Of a DNA stretch of 47,350 nt, positions 1 to 7,912 are shown one piece after another. Source of the stretch: a virus. Position numbers and translations under genes: made by a program. Position 1 is the stretch's first letter. Every line of letters starts with the position of its first letter. The notes beneath the pieces are model-generated. The model was not told the DNA's origin. It saw only the letters and a list, made by a program, of their open reading frames with translations, and did not search any database. The stretch lies in IMG/VR virus record IMGVR_UViG_3300006914_000005, positions 1 to 47,350 of that record. One strand, written 5' to 3'.

Positions 1-100
1 GTTGTAGCCGGAGACGTGACGTAGGCAAACTACGCTCTTCGGGGCGAGCTCGGCATCGGACACGCCCATGATTCTGAGCAGTCCAGACGCCTCGTCGCGC
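1..100. repeat. Terminal direct repeat, left copy
   Basis: These 100 bases are identical to the last 100 bases of the window. The portal reading frame runs through them without a break. The simplest reading is a circular or circularly permuted genome whose assembly ends overlap; a short physical terminal repeat is possible but less likely because the repeat lies inside a gene. Confidence 0.97.
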
Positions 101-735
101 TGAAAGTTCTTCGTCTTCGCGTGGAGTACGCTCGGATCATAATCGACGCGCCAATAGGTCGGATTCTCGCCGACATGGATCGCATGCACGGTGTTTTCGA
201 GGGTTTCTTCGAACGGCTCGACGGCGGAGAGGTAATACTGCAAGAGATCCTGTAGATTGCGGGCTACGTCGTCGCTCGCCAGAGTTTCGGTGTCGTACAT
301 CGGGAGCGGCGGAATGCCCTCAGCGCCAGACACGGGAGTCACGGAGCCTGTTTCTTGGACCGGCACCTCGTAATCGCCGCCGTCGAGCGGCTTCCACGTC
401 ACGTAGGGATCTTTCGAAAGGATCTGATTCGTGATCCACGCGATCTGCTGGTTGATGATCGTCTTTCCGAGCGGTGCGGTGATGATGTTCTCGGTTTCTG
501 AGGCCATCTCAGCCTCGTACGCGTCCTCGGCAGCGCGCATCGCGCGGAAACGTGGTTCGAATGCCTTGTCGCCGTCCTCGATTTGCTTCGCGTAGAGATC
601 GCCCATCTCCGCGAGCACATCCTCAGCCGGATACACGCGGTCGTAGCCGTACCTCTCATCCGTCACGATCTCCGCAGACGGCTTTTTGCGGTCCAACAGA
701 GGCCGGATTGGGTCGTTTTCTACGTTCGCGTTCAT
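1..735 (-). CDS. Portal protein, N-terminal part (gene continues at 47250)
   Basis: This is the first 245 codons of a portal protein of about 745 residues; the rest lies at the right end of the window and joins in frame. The ATG at 735 is the only start codon downstream of an in-frame TGA near 815, with a modest GGATG element upstream. Portal proteins form the dodecameric ring at one capsid vertex through which DNA is packaged and ejected. The assignment rests on position directly after the large terminase and before the scaffold, on the length (podovirus portals are about 700-760 residues), and on the acidic N-terminal helical region followed by a Gln-rich helical stretch. Family-level homology cannot be proved by eye. 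Confidence 0.82.
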   Translation of the reverse strand, partial: MNANVENDPIRPLLDRKKPSAEIVTDERYGYDRVYPAEDVLAEMGDLYAKQIEDGDKAFEPRFRAMRAAEDAYEAEMASETENIITAPLGKTIINQQIAWITNQILSKDPYVTWKPLDGGDYEVPVQETGSVTPVSGAEGIPPLPMYDTETLASDDVARNLQDLLQYYLSAVEPFEETLENTVHAIHVGENPTYWRVDYDPSVLHAKTKNFQRDEASGLLRIMGVSDAELAPKSVVCLRHVSGYN

Positions 736-838
736 TTGGACGTCATCCGTCGTCCCGCCGAGAAACGAGGAGTCCGCGCGTGCCGGGCGAGGGTTAACAC
801 GTCGGACATTTTCGGCTCAGCAGGGCGACGCATGACGC

Positions 839-2680
839 TCACGCTGCGTTCCACATGCACTCCATCCAGTTCGATTTGTCGATGCCGCCGCTGGCGCCGC
901 TCGGAACCATTCCGCGCGCGCGTTCCAGCGCTGCACGCGCCGAATCTTCCTCGATTTGCTGCGGTGAAGGCGGGCGTTTCGGCAACTGACAAGCCATTTG
1001 AGTGGCGTCGAGCTGGTCATCGATCGAATTGCGCTTGAGCGTTCCATCGGGCTTCCGCGGCGCGTAACGGCTCGCTTCGAAAAGCCATTTCACAAGGCGC
1101 GGGTTGACGTAGAAATCGCCTGAAAGCATGCGCCCCGCAATCCAGCGGCGGATCAGGTGGTCCTTCGCTTCGCCGCTCGACTTCATCTCGACGAGTCGCC
1201 GCGCCATCGCCTGATACTCTGGCGTGCGCCCCATCCATTCGACCGTCATGCCCTGCGTCGCGTTCGTGTCGATGCCGATTTGCCGCGGGAAGCCGCACTT
1301 TTTATCAAAGCGAGGCGCTTCGTCGATCAGTTTGTCGTAGCCGTTGCCGGTGACGCAGGCGATGAGAATATCCACGCCCTCCCAATCACGTACGATGTAC
1401 GCAAACGCCCACGGGTCACCTGTCGGCGAGACGCTTTGATCCGCCGCCCACGCGCGAGCACTCGCCGGCAAGGCAGCGATATCGATCAGTTTCCAGTCGT
1501 CAGCGTTGAAGTCAGGTTTGGAGCGGTCGCGCTGCGTCTTCTCGCGGCCCTTTTTGGGGATCAGCAGCACTTCGCGTTGTAGATCCTTGTCGAAGTGCCA
1601 GATGATGCCCTTCGCGGCGTTGAGCATCGTCGGCGTGAATAGGTTCGCGCCGCCGTCACGCAGGAGCGTCATGTAAAAGTTCTGAAGTAGCGCGCGCAGC
1701 GACAGATGGTCCTCATTCGCGCGTGCCTTGCGCTTTAGATCATTGACCTTCTCGCGCGTGAACCAGCCTTCCTCCGGCATGGTCAGAACGCCATCCGTGA
1801 AGATGTTCTCAACGGTCGTACCGCCTTCGTGAATCTCGATCGGCATGACGATCATCATCACGCCTGGATCGGCGGCGAGGTAGGTGTGATCGTCGTTTTC
1901 GCCGGAGATGGTGCCGATGTAGATTTCGCGGCTCTCACCGAATGCTTCGCGAACCTGAATCGCGTCGATGCCGGAGATGAACGCAACTGCGTCCTCGATC
2001 GACGCCTCGCCGTACTCCGTTCCGGCTATATCATCGGGGCGCAACTTTCGGTAGTGCCGCCCGCGCCACTGCGATGTGATACCTCGGCCTTCGATCGTGG
2101 CCTCGGTCGTGACTTCGGTGCGCCCGGCAAGTTCAATCGCAACCGCCGTGATATCCGTTCGCGGGTTGAGCGGAACACGTTCCGGGTACCAGAATGCGAA
2201 CTCCTTCGACAACACCATTTCGCCGATCGCGATGACGCGCGACTCGGCGTACGGATCGGACTTCGAACCGATGCCGATGGTGATGTTCGGATCAATAACG
2301 CCGTCAAATAGATCCGCCACGTCGGCAAACGTTGACTTGCCGAGCCCGCGGCCCGCCGAGATGCGCACACGCCGGAGCCGAGCCTTCATGCGCGGCAAGT
2401 GCGCGGGGTTGTTCCAGTCGATCGGCGGCGTCTGCGCGCCGAAGTCCGCCTTTACCTGCTGCGTGATGTGGCTGTCAAAGCGCGGATCGTCGAGCGTCGC
2501 GGCGAGGAGTGCGGCGTGACCGGTGTAGAGGTAGAGCAGCGGTCGGTGGATGCGCTCGACAGCCTTCGCGGCGCGCTTGCAGACGAACTTCGCGAAGTAC
2601 CACGGGTCCGCGTCCATCCTCGCGCGCAGAAGGGCGCGCGTGTCTGAAGTGATCGAACGCAGCGCTTCAGTTTGCGGCAC
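839..2680 (-). CDS. terL: Terminase large subunit (packaging ATPase-nuclease)
   Basis: This is the DNA-packaging motor, about 613 residues. A Walker A loop with the core AGRGLGKST sits near residues 109-117. A second half rich in Asp and Gly, with an IGIDTN segment, fits the RNase H-like nuclease domain that cuts concatemers. The GTG start at 2680 is chosen because GGAGG lies 9 bases upstream; an earlier GTG at 2722 is open but has no such site. The gene overlaps the end of the preceding terS by 14 bases and is followed by the portal gene, the usual order. Expected to act at the portal vertex of the procapsid. Confidence 0.93.
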   Translation of the reverse strand: MPQTEALRSITSDTRALLRARMDADPWYFAKFVCKRAAKAVERIHRPLLYLYTGHAALLAATLDDPRFDSHITQQVKADFGAQTPPIDWNNPAHLPRMKARLRRVRISAGRGLGKSTFADVADLFDGVIDPNITIGIGSKSDPYAESRVIAIGEMVLSKEFAFWYPERVPLNPRTDITAVAIELAGRTEVTTEATIEGRGITSQWRGRHYRKLRPDDIAGTEYGEASIEDAVAFISGIDAIQVREAFGESREIYIGTISGENDDHTYLAADPGVMMIVMPIEIHEGGTTVENIFTDGVLTMPEEGWFTREKVNDLKRKARANEDHLSLRALLQNFYMTLLRDGGANLFTPTMLNAAKGIIWHFDKDLQREVLLIPKKGREKTQRDRSKPDFNADDWKLIDIAALPASARAWAADQSVSPTGDPWAFAYIVRDWEGVDILIACVTGNGYDKLIDEAPRFDKKCGFPRQIGIDTNATQGMTVEWMGRTPEYQAMARRLVEMKSSGEAKDHLIRRWIAGRMLSGDFYVNPRLVKWLFEASRYAPRKPDGTLKRNSIDDQLDATQMACQLPKRPPSPQQIEEDSARAALERARGMVPSGASGGIDKSNWMECMWNAA

Positions 2681-3173
2681 CGGACGGAACCTCCAGCGCC
2701 CTCGCGCGAGCAATGAGATCACGATCGATCAGCACATCGTCCTCGAAAGCGCGCAGCGTATCTTCGGAGAGGGTGTACAGCCTGTGATCCTCTGGCCGCT
2801 CGCCTCCGCTGAGTTGCTCGCGAACCTGTTTGATGACCGACAGCGCGAGCGTGGCTGCATCTTTCGGGTTGCTCGTGCTCTCCAACGTCGCGCGGAGGGC
2901 TGCAACGGATTGACTCGTGAGCCCGGCCAACTCCTTGTCTAGATTCTTCGGGTCGATCTCCTTGACTTCGCGTTTCGAGGACGCGAGGAGTGGTCCGATG
3001 GCATCGACAAGCTCGCCGAGGTGCTTCGAGCCGGTGACCTTGTAGCGAACGGCGCGATCGGTGATGCCGAGCGAGGCCGCAATCTCGGCAGTGCGTGCGC
3101 CAGCGGCCAAACCAACCGCTATCGTTACTTCGTCGAAGGAGAACCTTTTCGCCCGTTTGCCTGAGACAGGCAT
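2667..3173 (-). CDS. terS: Terminase small subunit (DNA-recognition)
   Basis: A 168-residue protein with a helix-turn-helix around the segment AAGARTAEIAASLGITDRAV near its N-terminus, followed by a mostly helical region, as in small terminases that bind the packaging site and load the large subunit. It lies immediately upstream of terL with a 14-base overlap and is the first gene of the leftward virion unit. The ATG at 3173 is preferred; a TTG at 3215 would add 14 residues and cannot be excluded. It diverges from the rightward early promoter at 3230. No clear promoter for the leftward direction was seen. Confidence 0.75.
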   Translation of the reverse strand: MPVSGKRAKRFSFDEVTIAVGLAAGARTAEIAASLGITDRAVRYKVTGSKHLGELVDAIGPLLASSKREVKEIDPKNLDKELAGLTSQSVAALRATLESTSNPKDAATLALSVIKQVREQLSGGERPEDHRLYTLSEDTLRAFEDDVLIDRDLIARARALEVPSGAAN

Positions 3174-3229
3174 GCTGCCGTCAATTCTCGTACCCGTTTG
3201 GAAATTTGGGCTCAAAACTTAGTTCCCGC

Positions 3230-3257
3230 TTGACAGAACAACCTAGATGCTTGTAAT
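3230..3257 (+). promoter_or_regulatory. Sigma70-type promoter for the rightward unit
   Basis: A perfect -35 box TTGACA (3230-3235) is followed after 16 bases by TGTAAT (3252-3257), one mismatch from consensus. It points at the ATG at 3281 and sits in the divergent region between terS and the first rightward gene. Transcription would start near 3264. Confidence 0.72.
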
Positions 3258-3280
3258 TTCACGACTTGAAACCATAACTG

Positions 3281-3535
3281 ATGCAACAATTGGCAGATGC
3301 CAAGATCCTCACTGCGCGTGAAAAACAGATGCTGAACGTTCTGCTAGAGGAGTTGAAGAGCCAGGCATCGAAGCATCACGCCGCACCGAACCGAACACCA
3401 GCAAGCACGGTCGCTCTCATAGGCGAGATCAATTCGGGTGGGTACAATGTGCCCTCGCGCGGGCCCTGTCGCTATTGCGGTCGTACGTTAGGTGATCGCG
3501 CTACTTGCGATGGCTGCGGAGCACCTACCTCTTGA
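3281..3535 (+). CDS. Small zinc-ribbon protein, first early gene
   Basis: An 84-residue protein whose C-terminus carries CRYCGRTLGDRATCDGCG, a Cys4 zinc ribbon (CxxC, 10 residues, CxxC). The N-terminal half is helical and charged. It starts 24 bases after the -10 box of the strong promoter at 3230 and is therefore probably among the first genes expressed after infection. No good ribosome site precedes the ATG. No family was recognised; phage zinc ribbons of this size often bind nucleic acid or host proteins, which here is only a guess. Confidence 0.65.
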   Translation: MQQLADAKILTAREKQMLNVLLEELKSQASKHHAAPNRTPASTVALIGEINSGGYNVPSRGPCRYCGRTLGDRATCDGCGAPTS

Positions 3536-3540
3536 AGAAG

Positions 3541-3729
3541 GTGCCGCGTTGCTCTCTCGGTGATCGGCGCAAGAAACACGCTCGCGTGAGCAGCGCGACC
3601 TTCACCGAAGAGGCGAGAGCACTCCTCAGGGAGCCGTTCTACGACCTTTGCAGCAAGCACTACATGGCCGCCGTGAGATACGGTGATCCGACGTTCAAAA
3701 AACGACCGTACAGGAGAAAGACCAAGTGA
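3541..3729 (+). CDS. Small hypothetical protein
   Basis: A 62-residue basic protein starting at GTG 3541, six bases after the previous stop; a TTG at 3505 would lengthen it by 12 residues. It has a Cys near the start and a CSKHYMAAV segment, possibly metal-binding, and a very basic tail (KKRPYRRKTK). Its stop overlaps the GTG of the GroES-like gene, so the two are probably translationally coupled. Function unknown. Confidence 0.5.
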   Translation: MPRCSLGDRRKKHARVSSATFTEEARALLREPFYDLCSKHYMAAVRYGDPTFKKRPYRRKTK

Positions 3730-4208
3730 AACAGACGCTCCATCCAAAGCCGGGGAAGATCGTTGTTCATCGGGAAACGGACGAAGAATTCTACGACTAC
3801 CGCCGCGAGATTACGGGCGCACCGAAGATCGAATTCGGAACCGAGGAAGCTGCAAAGCGCAAGTCTTCTGGATGGGCGCTCGTCGTCGGCGTTGGCAAGT
3901 CCGAAAAGACGGCGTACGGAACGATCATCACAACCGATGTGCAGGAAGGTGACTTCGTGCTAGTCGCGCAGATCGGGATGGATGTGCGGCTCGACGCGAG
4001 CGACGGAACTTTTACGTACGTCTACGTCGTCCCGTTCGATGCCGTCGTAGCGCACGCCGAAGTCGATTGCGAAGCCTGCGGATACAACAGCCGAAAAAAT
4101 GTTCGGCAAACGGTTTGCCCGAAGTGCGGAGTTGGTCCTCTGCGTCCCGTAAATCTCGCGGTGCCGACAAACACGGAGGTTGTTGCGGCAGGTCAGGGGA
4201 AACGATGA
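3726..4208 (+). CDS. GroES-like fold fused to a C-terminal zinc ribbon
   Basis: A 160-residue protein. Residues 1-112 follow the layout of co-chaperonin GroES: an opening LHPKPGKIVVHRE strand, a central GWALVVGVGK strand with a basic loop, then DVQEGDFVLVAQ and a closing VPFDAVVAH strand. Residues 115-134 form a Cys4 zinc ribbon (CEACG...CPKCG). GroES caps the GroEL folding chamber, and some phages carry their own cap for capsid folding. The extra zinc ribbon and the short mobile-loop region differ from the classic protein, so a co-chaperonin role is inference. GTG start with AGGAGA about 8 bases upstream; coupled to the next gene by ATGA. Confidence 0.6.
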   Translation: MKQTLHPKPGKIVVHRETDEEFYDYRREITGAPKIEFGTEEAAKRKSSGWALVVGVGKSEKTAYGTIITTDVQEGDFVLVAQIGMDVRLDASDGTFTYVYVVPFDAVVAHAEVDCEACGYNSRKNVRQTVCPKCGVGPLRPVNLAVPTNTEVVAAGQGKR

Positions 4209-4459
4209 AGGCGTTCGTCGTCGGGGCGATCTACTTCAAGCGCACGGATTCGCTCTTGACTGTCTTACCTGACGGCAGGACGGCAGAAAATGGCGGCCAT
4301 TGGAAATGCTTAGCGTGTCAGTTGGTCCTCTTGCGAGAGGAGACGCCGGTTGCGCACGCGATGGTGCGACACTTACCAGAACGAAGCGACCATGTTCACG
4401 ATCTCTCGTGCTATCCGAGCGGGGTCACGAAAGATCCGCCCGCTTGCGGTTACCCATGA
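4205..4459 (+). CDS. Small hypothetical protein with Cys/His cluster
   Basis: An 84-residue protein starting at an ATGA overlap with the GroES-like gene and preceded by AGGGGA. The middle holds KCLACQ and, further on, closely placed His and Cys residues (AHAMVRHL, HVHDLSC), which together could bind a metal. Its stop overlaps the start of the next gene (ATGA). No family recognised. Confidence 0.55.
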   Translation: MKAFVVGAIYFKRTDSLLTVLPDGRTAENGGHWKCLACQLVLLREETPVAHAMVRHLPERSDHVHDLSCYPSGVTKDPPACGYP

Positions 4460-4644
4460 GAATCGTCTATCGCCCGGCGAAACGCACATGGTTCTTCTCG
4501 CGCGGCAAGCCATTCGCTTTCGAGGTCAACGAGGACGCCGGCGAAGTGCTGAAGCTCTTCATCGACGGGTCGCGCGAGTTGGCCGGTCACACCGTGAAGG
4601 GCATCAAGCACATCGCCAAACGCGCAGGATGGAGGACGGAGTAA
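4456..4644 (+). CDS. Small hypothetical protein
   Basis: A 62-residue protein that starts in the ATGA overlap with its upstream neighbour and ends directly before the ATG of the metallopeptidase-like gene (TAA then ATG). It is mixed basic and hydrophobic with no signal peptide or recognisable motif. Retained because coupling on both sides and its composition fit a real gene. Confidence 0.55.
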   Translation: MRIVYRPAKRTWFFSRGKPFAFEVNEDAGEVLKLFIDGSRELAGHTVKGIKHIAKRAGWRTE

Positions 4645-5082
4645 ATGGCCTGGACCGAAGAAACCATCGTCGCCGAGTTCCGCACACACATCGCCTACTG
4701 GCAGGAGAAGCTACGGCTTCGCGATATCGTCTTTCGCGTCCGCGTCCTCGATCACATCTCCGACGATGACGGTGCATGGTGCGCGGTCTGCCGTGACAAC
4801 TGCGGCGCCAATATGTACGCCTGCGATTTCAAGATTCGCCGCGGTCTATTCGAGAACGAAACACGCCGTGACGTGTGGCGAACCTGCGCTCACGAACTCG
4901 TCCACGTCATGAACTGGTCCATGTCGCAAGCGCTCGACGAGTTGAAGGATTGGTTCTCTACGGCGCAGATGAACCTCGCGAAGTCTCTCCTCCGCGCCGG
5001 CAACGAATATCTCGCCTACAAGTGGGAAGAGATTCTCGCCACAATCTACGCCGCTGACACTCCTCCGGACGAGATCCCGTAG
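4645..5082 (+). CDS. HExxH metallopeptidase-like protein
   Basis: A 145-residue soluble protein with CAHELVHVMNW at residues 81-91, an HExxH zinc site (HELVH, 83-87), in a helix as in SprT-like and other minimal zincins. Cysteines at 46, 49, 53 and 60 may form a second metal site. Conserved Trp and Tyr residues surround the helix. No signal peptide is seen, so it would act in the cytoplasm, perhaps on host or phage proteins. It is last in the first rightward cluster and is followed by a 520-base gap. The third zinc ligand could not be identified. Confidence 0.6.
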   Translation: MAWTEETIVAEFRTHIAYWQEKLRLRDIVFRVRVLDHISDDDGAWCAVCRDNCGANMYACDFKIRRGLFENETRRDVWRTCAHELVHVMNWSMSQALDELKDWFSTAQMNLAKSLLRAGNEYLAYKWEEILATIYAADTPPDEIP

Positions 5083-5602
5083 GCTTCCCCGCGAGTCCGC
5101 AGCCCTTCCGGTCGTTCACGCGGGGTGACAAATTCCGTCACCACCTCAACTTACCAGATTAGGAACCACGCACCCCATCCCTCTTGCCTTCCGAAATTCT
5201 AGAACTCCGTGCGTGTAGCGAGAGGACGTATCGTTGTCTGCTGCGCAACCCGCCCCTGTGGGGCATGGGCATGGGCCTGTCGCGGTGCTCGGTCCCTCTC
5301 CCCACCTCCCCACCCAACCCGCGCACGCTGGTGTCGGCTGTGCTGCGGTCAGGCTGGTAGGTGGATAGGTCGGAGCGGGCTGCGGACTCGTCGCGCCTGA
5401 TCAGAACAGGGTGCGTTCGGTGAAGTCTCTGCCAGGCTGGCGGGTATCGTGGGGATTCGACGGCTCAGCCGCCTTGCATAACCTTAGTGCCGTCACGAAA
5501 GATGCGGGTGGGCGTGGCTAACTGTTGTACCATCAGCACTTGCCGCCAAGCATCGTTTTGACATAATGGCCGTTAACAGACTGTGTGCGCTATCCGCACG
5601 GT
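5083..5602. other. Gap between convergent gene clusters
   Basis: No convincing gene on either strand. The rightward reading at 5209-5400 is Arg/Trp/Cys-rich noise. There is a 6-base-pair hairpin at 5124-5142 (GGTGAC/GTCACC), a GCCCC/GGGGC hairpin at 5252-5264 and a CTGATCAG palindrome at 5397. None has a T-run, so no intrinsic terminator is claimed, although transcription from both sides must end here or pass through. Confidence 0.6.
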
Positions 5603-5902
5603 TTAGTGCGTTTCTTGGACAGATTCGACGCCGTCCAGATTCGCGAGTTCGGCCTCCTCCAGCGCTTCGACTCGGAGGCAAAGATCGTTGTGCCGGACAT
5701 CCAGTGACGTTAGGCTGTTGATCTGTTCAGCGACGATGGTCCGCAACTCGTCGATCCGCACCTGCTCGACTCGGAGGGTTAGGGCGGCGAGCTGCTGCTC
5801 GGTCTGGGCCAGCGTGCAGGATAGGCAAGGCGTATGAGCGCAGAGCACCGTGTCGTGCAGCAACGGTACGTCACGCAGTCCAATCTTCATCGATCCGTTC
5901 AT
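5603..5902 (-). CDS. Coiled-coil hypothetical protein
   Basis: A 99-residue protein with a Cys pair near residues 21-29 (CAHTPCLSC) followed by a long helix rich in Leu, Glu, Gln and Val that looks like a coiled coil, ending in an acidic tail. The ATG at 5902 has AGGA five bases upstream. It is the last gene of the leftward accessory island. No family recognised; an oligomerising adaptor or inhibitor are possible roles but unproven. Confidence 0.6.
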   Translation of the reverse strand: MNGSMKIGLRDVPLLHDTVLCAHTPCLSCTLAQTEQQLAALTLRVEQVRIDELRTIVAEQINSLTSLDVRHNDLCLRVEALEEAELANLDGVESVQETH

Positions 5903-5930
5903 TCGGTCCTACCTTCCTTCTGCCGCAAGT

Positions 5931-6257
5931 TCATTCGGGGAGAGAGCGAGAGGGTTTAAACTTCTGCATGCAGCACGACTTGAAGCGCTTGCCACTGCCG
6001 CACGGACACTTTGATCTCGGAACTAGCTGAGCGCGACCCGTCTCCTCCAGAATCCTCGCGATGCTGGGGTTTGTCTTCCGCAGCAAATCGATATCAAGCG
6101 GCCTGATGAACTGATTCATCTCCGGAGGCGTGAGGTGTTTCGTGAACTCGTCCAGCGCTGCGATCTCGCCTGTTCTGACATCCATGCGCATCCTCGCTTT
6201 CACGCCCCATTCTACGCCGTTCGGTGTCTCTCGCAATTCAAAAGCGGGTATATGCAA
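5931..6257 (-). CDS. SEC-C motif protein
   Basis: A 108-residue protein ending with SKCPCGSGKRFKSCC, a textbook SEC-C zinc motif (CPCGSGK, basic stretch, SCC) as at the C-terminus of SecA and many small bacterial and phage proteins. The N-terminal 80 residues are unassigned. The start is TTG at 6257, preceded by AGGG six bases upstream; ATG codons further in are possible starts. An inverted repeat at 6269-6288 lies just upstream and may be an operator or 5' hairpin. Confidence 0.72.
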   Translation of the reverse strand: MHIPAFELRETPNGVEWGVKARMRMDVRTGEIAALDEFTKHLTPPEMNQFIRPLDIDLLRKTNPSIARILEETGRAQLVPRSKCPCGSGKRFKSCCMQKFKPSRSLPE

Positions 6258-6268
6258 CCGATCCCTAG

Positions 6269-6288
6269 GTGCTCTGTTCTGAGAGCAC
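6269..6288. promoter_or_regulatory. Inverted repeat upstream of the SEC-C gene
   Basis: GTGCTCT and AGAGCAC are perfect 7-base arms around a 6-base centre. It lies 12 bases before the TTG start of the leftward SEC-C gene, the right place for an operator or a translation-controlling hairpin. A looser relative of its right half (GTTCTGAG followed by GCGC) occurs near 6328-6335. Confidence 0.45.
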
Positions 6289-6626
6289 GCAGACGCAAGC
6301 TTAGATGACCCTCTTCCGCGTTAGTTTGTTCTGAGCGCGCTAGGCGCGAGCACCATTTGGACCGGGACGTAGGTTGCGGTTGCTGGATCGACTACCAGCC
6401 CGGAGCCCGGATTTCCGCGGAGATCGAGTCGGTGAATATCGCTCGGGATGACGGCGCGAGAGATGAGAACCCGCCGCCACGGCTGGCCGCTTGCGTTCGG
6501 TCGCTTTGTATGCCGTGGGAACATTCTGCGGCGAACGGTACGCTTCTGCGGGCTTGCATGTCAACAGGCGTTTCGGTTACTCTCTGCGGCGGGACATTCT
6601 CGGTTCGCCTCGTCGCGAGCTGCCCA

Positions 6627-6662
6627 GGCCGCTGAGTTCTCGGGACTCGCGGCCTTTCTTTT
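6627..6662 (+). terminator. Intrinsic terminator, rightward
   Basis: GGCCGC pairs with GCGGCC and, after a one-base bulge, GAGT pairs with ACTC around a 7-base loop. The stem ends at 6654 and is followed by TTTCTTTT. This is the clearest rho-independent terminator in the window. No convincing rightward gene precedes it, so it may stop read-through from the first cluster or shield the downstream gene. Confidence 0.65.
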
Positions 6663-6670
6663 GGTACTAT
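6662..6670 (+). promoter_or_regulatory. Extended -10 promoter candidate
   Basis: TGG followed by TACTAT (6665-6670) is an extended -10 element directly after the terminator T-run. No good -35 is seen. Transcription would start near 6677, giving a leader of about 44 bases before the ATG at 6721. Confidence 0.4.
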
Positions 6671-6720
6671 CTGCGCAGCCGAGCCGAGAAAAGAACAGAG
6701 CAGCACCGAAAGGAATAGAA

Positions 6721-7125
6721 ATGGACACACCGCAAGGATTACCAGCCCAGGTACCTGCCACATCGTCACCCCATCCACGCCCCCCTATCGTCGATACCTA
6801 CAACGCCAGACTGTTCGCCATCCGCGAGGTGCGAGACTACACGCAGCGGCTCATCGGCGGCATCCTCACGATCATGGACGCGGCAGTCACCGATCCTAAG
6901 CAGTCAAAGGCGCTGCGCACGCTCCTTATGGCCGAGGCGTGGGAGCGTCACTACTCGGTCGCATTGGCGTGGGCCGAGAAGGAAGGCGTGATTGAGCAGA
7001 AGGAGGGGATTCTCGTTCAGGAATGGCGAGAGATCGACTCTCACCGCGCGATGCATCCAGGAGGGCTCGTTTTCAACCCGTTCCCGTTCAGCACAACTTT
7101 ACTGACGGCAGTCAGTAACGAGTAA
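6721..7125 (+). CDS. Hypothetical protein, isolated rightward gene
   Basis: A 134-residue protein with a Pro-rich N-terminus, then a helical body with EVRDYTQRLIGGILTIMDAAVTDP and EAWERHYSVALAWAEKEG. ATG 6721 is chosen because AAGGA lies seven bases upstream; the frame is open further upstream but would cross the terminator at 6627-6662. It sits alone between a terminator and the convergent leftward SLOG gene, an arrangement typical of independently expressed accessory (moron-type) genes. Function unknown. Confidence 0.68.
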   Translation: MDTPQGLPAQVPATSSPHPRPPIVDTYNARLFAIREVRDYTQRLIGGILTIMDAAVTDPKQSKALRTLLMAEAWERHYSVALAWAEKEGVIEQKEGILVQEWREIDSHRAMHPGGLVFNPFPFSTTLLTAVSNE

Positions 7126-7142
7126 TTATCCTCTCGGCTCGG

Positions 7143-7490
7143 CTAAACCGGTGCCTTCAACTCAACAACCAGGATACCCTTCTTCTTCGCGCGCCGGATC
7201 GCGTCCCACGTACCGGTTGAGCGCGGACCAGGAAACGCGATCATGGCATCAGCCGCGTCCACGATTCGCTGATTGCGCTCGTGCGCGGCGATCGTGAAGG
7301 GCTTCTTCGGATCGGGCGGGAACTTCGTGAACGCCTTGCCGAGTGCTTGCGCTAGCAGTTCCGCGAGCGAGTCCACTCCCGGCGCTCCACCGGAGATGAC
7401 GTGGTCGTACTCACCAAGTGCCGGCATCGCCTCGCAGAATGCGTCGTAGTCTTTCCATCGGCGGGAGCCGACGATTGCAACGGTTCGCAC
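7143..7490 (-). CDS. SLOG/DprA-like Rossmann-fold nucleotide-binding protein
   Basis: A 115-residue protein: RTVAIVGSRRW at the N-terminus, ISGGAPGVDSLAELLAQ in the middle, then AAHERNQRIVDAADAMIAFPG and a C-terminal GTWDAIRRAKKKG. This is the pattern of the SLOG superfamily (DUF2493/YspA-like, related to DprA), which binds nucleotides or nucleotide signals. The GTG start at 7490 has AGGAGG eight bases upstream. Its place in an accessory island beside HNH and SEC-C genes fits a defence, counter-defence or nucleotide-signal role, which is inference. Confidence 0.78.
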   Translation of the reverse strand: MRTVAIVGSRRWKDYDAFCEAMPALGEYDHVISGGAPGVDSLAELLAQALGKAFTKFPPDPKKPFTIAAHERNQRIVDAADAMIAFPGPRSTGTWDAIRRAKKKGILVVELKAPV

Positions 7491-7510
7491 TAGGTCGCCC
7501 TCCTGCTCGG

Positions 7511-7912
7511 CTACTGCGCGTTCTGATCCTTGCGTAGTCCATTCGGACAACCCCAACAACCGCGATCAGGTCGTACGGCATAGCCGCACTTCTCGCATTT
7601 CGGAAGCGGAGGGCTATTGCAGACAACGTGGCGTCGCTCGATCGGGATTGACGCCGTCTCCTCGTCGGCGCGGCGCTGGTTACATCGATGACACGCAAGC
7701 ACAACGCGCGTCGGTGTGTTGGCTGACCGCTGGTACTGCGAAATCACGTGATCCAGCGTCGCGGCGTCATCCGGCAGAACACCATTCGAAGAGGAGACTA
7801 GCCGCGTCGGACGATGGCACCAGTAGCAGCGTCGATCCGCTTGCCAGAGTTGCAATCTTAGTGCTCTGGCGCGTTTGCCGGTGCACGCCCTGGCTTTGAT
7901 GTACACGCTCAC
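7511..7912 (-). CDS. HNH endonuclease
   Basis: A 133-residue protein with CYWC, then ATLDHVISQYQRS, then VLACHRCNQRRAD: the CxxC, DH and CxxCN elements of a zinc-supported HNH nuclease. A second Cys cluster (CEKCGYAVRPDRGCWGC) near the C-terminus looks like another zinc ribbon. The GTG at 7912 overlaps the stop of the upstream gene (GTGA) with GGAGG just before it. Such proteins nick or cut DNA; near phage packaging genes they can aid packaging, but here the gene lies in the regulatory island. Confidence 0.8.
   Translation of the reverse strand: MSVYIKARACTGKRARALRLQLWQADRRCYWCHRPTRLVSSSNGVLPDDAATLDHVISQYQRSANTPTRVVLACHRCNQRRADEETASIPIERRHVVCNSPPLPKCEKCGYAVRPDRGCWGCPNGLRKDQNAQ

Noticed and set aside
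2681-2722. Longer large terminase starting at GTG 2722
   Set aside because: No ribosome site precedes it, whereas GTG 2680 has GGAGG at 9 bases and leaves a normal 14-base overlap with terS.
5209-5400. Rightward reading frame of 63 residues in the 5.1-5.6 kb gap
   Set aside because: Composition is Arg/Trp/Cys/Pro noise typical of GC-rich non-coding DNA, with no ribosome site and no coupling to neighbours.
6448-6720. Upstream extension of the 6721 gene, with a segment resembling a zinc-finger (FCGLACQQAF)
   Set aside because: The extension would cross a clear intrinsic terminator, and a good ribosome site marks ATG 6721. The Cys pattern lacks the first CxxC of a real finger.
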